This document shows, one piece after another, positions 1-3,828 of a stretch of 8,014 nucleotides of DNA. Source of the DNA: Dialister sp. (lineage in GTDB: Bacteria > Bacillota > Negativicutes > Veillonellales > Dialisteraceae); NCBI GenBank assembly GCA_022722495.1, contig JAIJLI010000076.1:1-8014 (forward strand), in the 5' to 3' direction. Below the pieces are notes generated by a model. That model had not been told where the DNA came from, searched no databases, and saw only the letters and a list, made by a program, of their open reading frames with translations. Made by a program: the position numbers and the translations under genes. How positions within the stretch are numbered: position 1 is the first letter of the stretch; each line of letters begins with the position of its first letter.

Positions 1-36
1 GAACCCTCTGAACCGGTAGAACCAGCGGAACCTCTT
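1..36. repeat. Short tandem array, GAACC every 9 bases
   Basis: Four GAACC pentamers start at 1, 10, 19 and 28, each followed by four variable bases. Two more GAACC copies lie at 79-83 and 86-90. The array may continue left of the window. It is either a coding Glu-Pro repeat or an intergenic microsatellite-like element. Confidence 0.45.
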
Positions 37-87
37 TCGCACGCAATCAAGGGACAGCACGCCCTATGGGCTAACCCCGAACCTTGA
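1..87 (+). CDS. Possible C-terminal tail of a truncated Glu-Pro-rich protein (or non-coding repeat)
   Basis: Frame 1 is open from the window edge to a TGA at 85-87. It reads EPSEPVEPAEP followed by LSHAIKGQHALWANPEP. The repeated E-P-x pattern comes from GAACC recurring every 9 bases (positions 1, 10, 19, 28), which keeps frame. Proline/acid-rich tails of this sort occur at the ends of surface or periplasmic linker proteins, but the same DNA could be an intergenic microrepeat read by chance. GAACC also appears out of register at 79 and 86, beyond the periodic part. The start lies outside the window and no domain is visible, so no function can be given. The upstream sequence would settle whether a gene runs into the window. 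Confidence 0.25.
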   Translation, partial: EPSEPVEPAEPLSHAIKGQHALWANPEP

Positions 88-100
88 ACCCTATTTACTC

Positions 101-128
101 TTTACTTCTTCCTGATTTGTGCTATACT
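101..128 (+). promoter_or_regulatory. Probable sigma-A promoter with extended -10
   Basis: TTTACT (101-106) and TATACT (123-128) are separated by 16 bases. TGC directly precedes the -10, giving the extended form TGCTATACT (120-128). Transcription would begin near 135. About 40 bases further on lies a terminator-like hairpin (173-218), so the product would be a short RNA of about 85 nt, or a leader that must be antiterminated before reaching glyA. Confidence 0.55.
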
Positions 129-134
129 ATCCTT

Positions 135-218
135 GTGAGTGATTTCACGAATAGCATACCTGCTCAACGGAAGGGCTTGGCCATGTATCCTGAAGGGTAC
201 ACGCTAAGTCCTTTTTCT
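135..218 (+). ncRNA. Candidate short RNA or attenuated leader between promoter and terminator
   Basis: The interval from the expected start of the 101-128 promoter to the T tract at 212-218 holds a small 5' hairpin (133-138 with 145-150), an unpaired stretch, and then a strong terminator-like hairpin. No reading frame of note and no known riboswitch signature was recognised. Alternatively the terminator belongs to the gene upstream of the window and the promoter match is incidental. Confidence 0.3.
173..218 (+). terminator. Intrinsic terminator or attenuator hairpin upstream of glyA
   Basis: Bases 173-181 pair fully with 203-211 (nine pairs, two G-U). Bases 184-190 pair with 195-201 around a TGAA tetraloop, with only a small internal mismatch between the two helices. 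TTTTTCT follows at once at 212-218. It ends either the unit entering from the left or the short transcript from the 101-128 promoter. Confidence 0.6.
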
Positions 219-268
219 ATATCAAGTATGCATATTTCAAACCCAAAGATGCATTCGTGTGCGCCTCA

Positions 269-277
269 TGATACAAT
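269..277 (+). promoter_or_regulatory. Extended -10 promoter, likely for glyA
   Basis: TGATACAAT (269-277) is an extended -10 with TACAAT as the hexamer. The same nine bases recur in the promoter at 2340-2348. No good -35 lies 16-18 bases upstream, which extended -10 sites tolerate. Transcription would start near 284 and yield a leader of about 190 nt before glyA. Confidence 0.45.
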
Positions 278-283
278 AAATCA

Positions 284-476
284 AATGTATGCAGGAACCG
301 AAAATGAGTGACTGGGGGATATTTGGGTCAGAGAGTGCTGCTTTAGAGAGCAGTGCTTGGTGAAATGGTGCGATGCGCCGATATTTCTCCACTCTCATTG
401 ATGAAAGTTTTGCATCATGGGGTGTATGAATCGATCCATTCGATTTCACTTTGAAAAATGAAGGGAGTTCATTTCA
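284..476 (+). promoter_or_regulatory. Long structured 5' leader of glyA, class unknown
   Basis: The leader holds a multibranched domain closed by 303-308 with 394-399. Inside it, 315-322 can pair with 381-390 (with a bulge), a nine-pair hairpin forms from 334-342 with 349-357, and a five-pair hairpin from 367-371 with 375-379. Further hairpins are 399-403 with 413-417, 429-434 with 440-445, and 456-462 with 468-474, the last enclosing the ribosome binding site. No terminator is present, so any control would be at translation. AGTGA, AGAGAG and GGTGAAA resemble a T-box stem I, but the tRNA-end-binding TGGN-ACC element is missing. No ZTP, tetrahydrofolate or glycine riboswitch core was recognised. 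Confidence 0.4.
456..474 (+). promoter_or_regulatory. glyA ribosome binding site in a hairpin loop
   Basis: GGGAG (463-467), nine bases before the ATG at 477, forms exactly the five-base loop between AAATGAA (456-462) and its perfect complement TTCATTT (468-474). It is the only Shine-Dalgarno candidate for this start, so it fixes the glyA start codon and suggests that initiation depends on opening or presenting this loop. Confidence 0.6.
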
Positions 477-1715
477 ATGAAACACTTAAAAGAAGACAAA
501 GCGGTTTATGAAGCCATTCAGAAAGAGTTGAACCGTCAGAGAAACAAGCTGGAAATGATCGCATCTGAAAATATCGTCAGCTATGCTGTCATGGAAGCAC
601 AGGGCAGCGTCCTCACAAACAAATATGCAGAAGGCTACCCGGGCAAGAGATATTACGGCGGCTGTGAATATGTCGATGTCGTCGAACAGCTGGCGATCGA
701 TCGTGCGAAGGAGCTCTTCGGTGCGGAACATGTGAATGTACAGCCGCATTCCGGCTCGCAGGCGAACTTCGCTGTCTACTACGGTCTCTTAAAACCGGGC
801 GACACCATGATGGGCATGAACCTCACGGATGGCGGTCATCTGTCGCACGGCAGCCCGGTCAATATTTCCGGCAATTATTTCAATGTCGTTCCTTACGGCG
901 TCAGAAAAGAAGATGAACTTCTGGACTATGAAGCCATGGAAAAGACCGCGAAGGAAGTCCAGCCGAAGCTCATCATCGGCGGCACCAGTGCATACTCCCG
1001 CATCATCGACTTCGAACGCATTGCAGCGATCGCCCATGAAGTCGGCGCACTCTTCATGGTCGATATGGCACACTTCGCCGGCCTTGTCGCAGGCGGAGAA
1101 TATCCGAGCCCGGTGCCGTGGGCAGACATCGTGACCACCACCACCCACAAGACTCTTCGCGGACCGCGCGGCGGCATCATCATGTGCAGGGAACAGTATG
1201 GCAAAGCCATCGATAAAGCGGTATTCCCGGGCATGCAGGGCGGTCCTCTCATGCATGTCATCGCAGCAAAGGCTGTCGCTTTCGGCGAAGATCTCTCCGA
1301 TGATTTCAAGCAGTATGCGAAACAGATCAAAAAGAATGAAAAGGTCCTCTCTGATGAGCTGCAGAAGAATGGCATCCGCGTCGTTTCCGGCGGCACCGAT
1401 ACCCATGTTCTCCTCGCTGATATGAAAGCTATCGGCATCACAGGTAAGGTCGCACAGACGGTTCTCGATGAGATCGGTATCACCGCAAACAGAAACACCA
1501 TTCCGTTCGAGACTCTCTCTCCATTTGTCACGAGTGGCATTCGTCTCGGCTCCCCGGCTCTGACCACCAGAGGATTCAAGGAAGATGACTTCAAGGAAGT
1601 CGCAGATATCATCTCGACGGTCGTCAAAAATCCGGAGGATGCAGCAGTCAAGGCGGACTGCGCAAAGCGTGTCCATGCTCTCTGCGTGAAGTATCCGCTC
1701 TACGAAGATCTGTAA
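477..1715 (+). CDS. glyA: Serine hydroxymethyltransferase
   Basis: A 412-residue cytosolic PLP enzyme that interconverts serine plus tetrahydrofolate and glycine plus 5,10-methylene-tetrahydrofolate, the main source of one-carbon units for purines, thymidylate and methionine. Length is typical of the bacterial family. Recognisable landmarks in order are LEMIASEN near residue 26, the [16 protein letters not shown] block, [18 protein letters not shown], the [13 protein letters not shown] block with Asp196 (PLP pyridine contact in the family), and [14 protein letters not shown] with Lys225 as the Schiff-base lysine. The start is ATG 477, preceded by GGGAG at 463-467. The gene stands alone, with a terminator 12 bases after the stop and a long structured leader upstream that suggests post-transcriptional control. 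The gene appears intact. Confidence 0.97.
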   Translation: MKHLKEDKAVYEAIQKELNRQRNKLEMIASENIVSYAVMEAQGSVLTNKYAEGYPGKRYYGGCEYVDVVEQLAIDRAKELFGAEHVNVQPHSGSQANFAVYYGLLKPGDTMMGMNLTDGGHLSHGSPVNISGNYFNVVPYGVRKEDELLDYEAMEKTAKEVQPKLIIGGTSAYSRIIDFERIAAIAHEVGALFMVDMAHFAGLVAGGEYPSPVPWADIVTTTTHKTLRGPRGGIIMCREQYGKAIDKAVFPGMQGGPLMHVIAAKAVAFGEDLSDDFKQYAKQIKKNEKVLSDELQKNGIRVVSGGTDTHVLLADMKAIGITGKVAQTVLDEIGITANRNTIPFETLSPFVTSGIRLGSPALTTRGFKEDDFKEVADIISTVVKNPEDAAVKADCAKRVHALCVKYPLYEDL

Positions 1716-1726
1716 TGAATACATCA

Positions 1727-1763
1727 AATAAAAGCCAGTCCGCATGGGCCGGCTTTTATTATT
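1727..1763 (+). terminator. glyA intrinsic terminator
   Basis: AATAAAAGCC (1727-1736) pairs with GGCTTTTATT (1751-1760), with an inner helix 1738-1741/1746-1749 and a GCAT loop. The A-rich left arm means it could also act on the opposite strand. Confidence 0.85.
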
Positions 1764-1955
1764 CTTGTAAATGAACATTTTTCGTTTTTGCGACAATGTG
1801 ATATCCCCTGATTCCGCGTAAGTCCTTTTTCATAAGTATGGAAGCAGGCGGAAGGGGAAACTTTGGTGGGATACGGATGCGGTAGGGTCACTCACGGTAT
1901 ACTAAAAAAGCCGTCTTTGGCAGGTGCTGCTCCGTGCCGCGGATAAACTTTCCCC
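1764..1955. other. Intergenic stretch without a recognisable gene
   Basis: No credible reading frame or RNA class was found here on either strand. Items present are a 13-base match at 1819-1831 to the terminator region at 205-217, a TATACT at 1898-1903 lacking a -35, and AAGGGGAAA at 1852-1860, which is the perfect inverse of TTTCCCCTT at 1949-1957 next to the rpmF promoter. Confidence 0.5.
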
Positions 1956-1984
1956 TTGACTTTCCCCGGTCAATCCCGTATACT
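1956..1984 (+). promoter_or_regulatory. Strong sigma-A promoter of rpmF
   Basis: TTGACT (1956-1961), a 17-base spacer and TATACT (1979-1984) give a near-consensus site. The expected start is near 1991, leaving a leader of about 90 nt before rpmF. This strength fits a ribosomal protein gene. The -35 is overlapped by a 12-base-spaced direct repeat ACTTTCCCC (1947-1955 and 1959-1967), a possible operator. Confidence 0.85.
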
Positions 1985-1990
1985 ATTGAA

Positions 1991-2079
1991 GTTGATAAAT
2001 TTCTCTAACGCGTTTAGAGCACTGGCGAAACAGTGAAAGACAAACGGCATAACGGCCGATAGGTAAGGAGGTGCGAGAA
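1991..2079 (+). promoter_or_regulatory. rpmF 5' leader with two hairpins and a strong ribosome binding site
   Basis: Two small perfect hairpins lie back to back: CTCTAA (2003-2008) with TTAGAG (2014-2019), and CACTG (2020-2024) with CAGTG (2031-2035). AAGGAGGTG (2065-2073) is an almost perfect Shine-Dalgarno six bases before ATG 2080. The in-frame GTG at 2071 falls within that site and so cannot be the start. The hairpins could serve autoregulation, as for other ribosomal proteins, but nothing proves it. Confidence 0.45.
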
Positions 2080-2265
2080 ATGCCGGTTCCGAAGACAAAA
2101 AGTTCTAGATCCCGTCGCGACAAGAGACGTGCAAATTGGAAACTGACTGTTCCGGGTCTTGTGGAATGCCCACAGTGCCATGCACTGAAAAAACCTCATC
2201 ATGTATGCCCAGTATGCGGTTTCTATAAAGGCAAACAGATCATCACCAAGACTGTTGAAGAATAA
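2080..2265 (+). CDS. rpmF: 50S ribosomal protein L32 (zinc-binding form)
   Basis: A 61-residue basic protein of the large ribosomal subunit. It begins MPVPKTKSSRSRRDKRR, the characteristic L32 N-terminus, and carries two CxxC knuckles (Cys30/Cys33 and Cys43/Cys46), marking the zinc-binding paralogue type rather than the C-minus form made during zinc starvation. The ATG at 2080 is chosen over an upstream GTG at 2071 because the family starts at MxVP and the ribosome binding site covers the GTG. Unlike the common bacterial order, no DUF177 (YceD) gene precedes it and no plsX or other lipid gene follows; here it is a single-gene unit with its own promoter and terminator. Confidence 0.96.
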   Translation: MPVPKTKSSRSRRDKRRANWKLTVPGLVECPQCHALKKPHHVCPVCGFYKGKQIITKTVEE

Positions 2266-2275
2266 TGGTCAAAGG

Positions 2276-2306
2276 AAAATGCTTCTCGATAGAGAGGCAT
2301 TTTTTT
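2276..2306 (+). terminator. rpmF intrinsic terminator
   Basis: AAATGCTTCTC (2277-2287) pairs with GAGAGGCATTT (2292-2302), with one T-G pair and the loop GATA at 2288-2291, and the T run continues to 2306. Confidence 0.92.
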
Positions 2307-2320
2307 ATTGCAGAAATGAC

Positions 2321-2348
2321 TTCTCACTATGGCGCGATATGATACAAT
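2321..2348 (+). promoter_or_regulatory. Extended -10 promoter of the RNA module before yhaO
   Basis: TGATACAAT (2340-2348), identical to the site at 269-277, provides TACAAT with an extended -10. TTCTCA (2321-2326), 16 bases upstream of the hexamer, is a weak -35. The expected start is near 2355, at the beginning of the structured RNA. No better promoter for yhaO was found between here and 2560. Confidence 0.55.
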
Positions 2349-2405
2349 AATAGGTGTTTCTCGAAGAAATAGGGTTCAGCAGGCTCTGCGGGTAAGAGCA
2401 GAAAA

Positions 2406-2448
2406 GGCGGCGATCATATTCACAAGGCGCCGCCGAACCTTCTTTTTA
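2406..2448 (+). terminator. First terminator-like hairpin ahead of yhaO
   Basis: GGCGGCG (2406-2412) pairs perfectly with CGCCGCC (2428-2434). The short GAACC strand and then TTCTTTTTATT follow (2440-2450). The gap between stem and T run is filled when 2435-2441 pairs back to 2371-2377. Confidence 0.55.
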
Positions 2449-2451
2449 TTA

Positions 2452-2475
2452 AAAGCTGCGGCGCGCTTTATTTTT
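2452..2475 (+). terminator. Second terminator-like hairpin ahead of yhaO
   Basis: AAAGC (2452-2456) pairs with GCTTT (2465-2469). After a one-base bulge at 2457, GC pairs with GC around a three-base loop, and then ATTTTT follows (2470-2475). Confidence 0.5.
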
Positions 2476-2559
2476 GCGTTGTATCGATCTTGCTCAAAAG
2501 CAGAGCCTTATAGAAGCTGTTGAACCTGTTGGATAAACAACGACCATCAAGGAGGAAGT

Positions 2560-3828
2560 ATGGGGAAGCATTTTTCTTTTATCCATTGTGCGGATCTGCA
2601 CCTCGGAGAACCATTCGGAGGCGTGCGCCTCGGGACGAAAGGACCGTGGAATGAGCAGATCGGGAAAGCCACCTTCAAAGCCTTTGAAAGGGTGGTGGAT
2701 GCGGCACTGGAAAATCGGGTAGATGCGATCTTGATTTCCGGAGATGTATATAATTCAGACCATCACAGTCTGGCGGCGCAGATGGCTTTCGGTCGGGAGT
2801 TGTATCGGGCGGCGCAGGCGGGGATCGAGGTCTTTATCGTGCATGGAAATCACGACCCGGGCGAAGCCTGGCGTGCGGATATCCCGCTGCCGGAGACGGT
2901 GCATGTTTTTTCTTCCGAAGAAGTGACAGGCATCCCGCTCATGAAGGATGGGGAAAAGGCGGCCACGATCTATGGCATCAGTTACAAGACACGCCATACG
3001 AAGGATGATCTGGTGCGCTCTTTCCATGTGAATCCGGAGGATGGATTCACTATCGGGATGCTGCACACGGAAGCCGGCGTCGATGGGAGTCCCTATGCGC
3101 CTTGCACGGTCGAGGAGCTGAAGACTGCGGGCATCGACTACTGGGCACTTGGGCATGTGCATACGAGAAAGACGCTCTCGATGAAGCCCTATATCGTCTA
3201 CCCGGGCAATACGCAGGGGCTGGATATCACGGAAATCGGTCCTCGTGGCTGTTACCTGGTCGATGTGGGGGCCTATGGTACAGTGACGTTGAAGTTCATC
3301 GAGACGGATGTGATCCGTTGGATGGACATGGTCATCGATATCGCCCCTTTCTTGACCGCAGATGATCTTTTGAAAGACGTGGCACGCCGCCGCGCAGGAC
3401 TGAAGGAACTGACCGGTAGGCCGAATATGGTGCGTTTGGTACTGACGGGGCATGGTGCGCTGCACAAAGCGATCGCGACGGAAGAGGGACGTGATTTCCT
3501 TCTGCAGTCTTTGAATGAAAAGGAGCAGTTCCGCCATCTCTTTGCTTATTTCACCCGCATCGAGGATCGGACGCGGCCATTCCTGAATCTGGCTGAGCGC
3601 CGCGAGCTTCCCGATGTGACGGGGAATTATCTGAAGGCTTTTGATGCGGTCATGGATCTTCCGTCGGAAGAAAGGGCGAAGATGCTCCGGGAGATGGCTT
3701 CTTCACAGCCGGAGCTTTCGAAGTATAAGAATCTATTGGGCAAGGTGTCTGATGAGGCACTTCTTGCTGCTTTCCGCCGGGCGGAGGTGCTGGGAGCGGA
3801 AATGCTGACAGAGGAGGATGGACGATGA
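2560..3828 (+). CDS. yhaO: SbcD/Mre11-like metallophosphoesterase, YhaO type
   Basis: A 422-residue member of the calcineurin-like phosphoesterase superfamily, SbcD/Mre11 branch, expected to be a metal-dependent DNA nuclease acting in DNA repair with its ATPase partner. The metal-binding motifs are all present in order: DLH (Asp12, His14), GD (61-62), GNHD (96-99), His169 in MLHTE, and GHVH (198-201). The C-terminal part from about residue 250 is family-specific and carries no motif I recognise. The start is ATG 2560 with AAGGAGG at 2549-2555, a short four-base spacer. Its stop overlaps the next start (ATGA), so the two proteins are translationally coupled. Transcription probably depends on the promoter at 2340-2348 and readthrough of the hairpins at 2406-2475. 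The symbol follows the Bacillus gene pair and rests on motif and neighbour, not on an alignment. Confidence 0.88.
   Translation: MGKHFSFIHCADLHLGEPFGGVRLGTKGPWNEQIGKATFKAFERVVDAALENRVDAILISGDVYNSDHHSLAAQMAFGRELYRAAQAGIEVFIVHGNHDPGEAWRADIPLPETVHVFSSEEVTGIPLMKDGEKAATIYGISYKTRHTKDDLVRSFHVNPEDGFTIGMLHTEAGVDGSPYAPCTVEELKTAGIDYWALGHVHTRKTLSMKPYIVYPGNTQGLDITEIGPRGCYLVDVGAYGTVTLKFIETDVIRWMDMVIDIAPFLTADDLLKDVARRRAGLKELTGRPNMVRLVLTGHGALHKAIATEEGRDFLLQSLNEKEQFRHLFAYFTRIEDRTRPFLNLAERRELPDVTGNYLKAFDAVMDLPSEERAKMLREMASSQPELSKYKNLLGKVSDEALLAAFRRAEVLGAEMLTEEDGR

Larger units (their letters stand above)
2355..2475 (+). ncRNA. Structured RNA: small RNA or attenuator leader of yhaO-yhaN
   Basis: From the expected start the RNA can form a 5' hairpin (2357-2361 with 2365-2369). 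A three-way junction follows, closed by 2371-2377 with 2435-2441 (seven pairs) and containing 2383-2387 with 2395-2399 and a very stable 2406-2412 with 2428-2434 (GGCGGCG with CGCCGCC). A T-rich tract comes next at 2440-2450. A second terminator is at 2452-2475. Bases 2458-2464 can also pair with 2427-2433 (seven G-C pairs), which would break both terminators. That mutually exclusive pairing is the layout of a transcription attenuator or riboswitch. No known ligand class was recognised. Confidence 0.45.

Noticed and set aside
84..311. 75-residue reading frame starting at TTG 84
   Set aside because: It runs through a promoter and a terminator hairpin, has no ribosome binding site, and shows no recognisable protein pattern.
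303..445. T-box riboswitch upstream of glyA
   Set aside because: AGTGA, AGAGAG and GGTGAAA look like stem I, but there is no TGGNACC(GCG) antiterminator element and no terminator before glyA, and the predicted pairing does not reproduce a single long stem I.
789..1796. 335-codon open frame on the minus strand opposite glyA
   Set aside because: It is a mirror of the codon bias of glyA, has Cys/His/Asp-rich nonsense composition, and overlaps a certain gene.
1898..1923. TATACT box and weak minus-strand terminator (GCC/GGC with a T run)
   Set aside because: There is no -35 for the box, and the stem has only three pairs.
2490..2514. Second promoter for yhaO (TTGCTC with TTATAG or TATAGA)
   Set aside because: The spacing is only about 12-13 bases, too short for sigma-A, and there is no extended -10.
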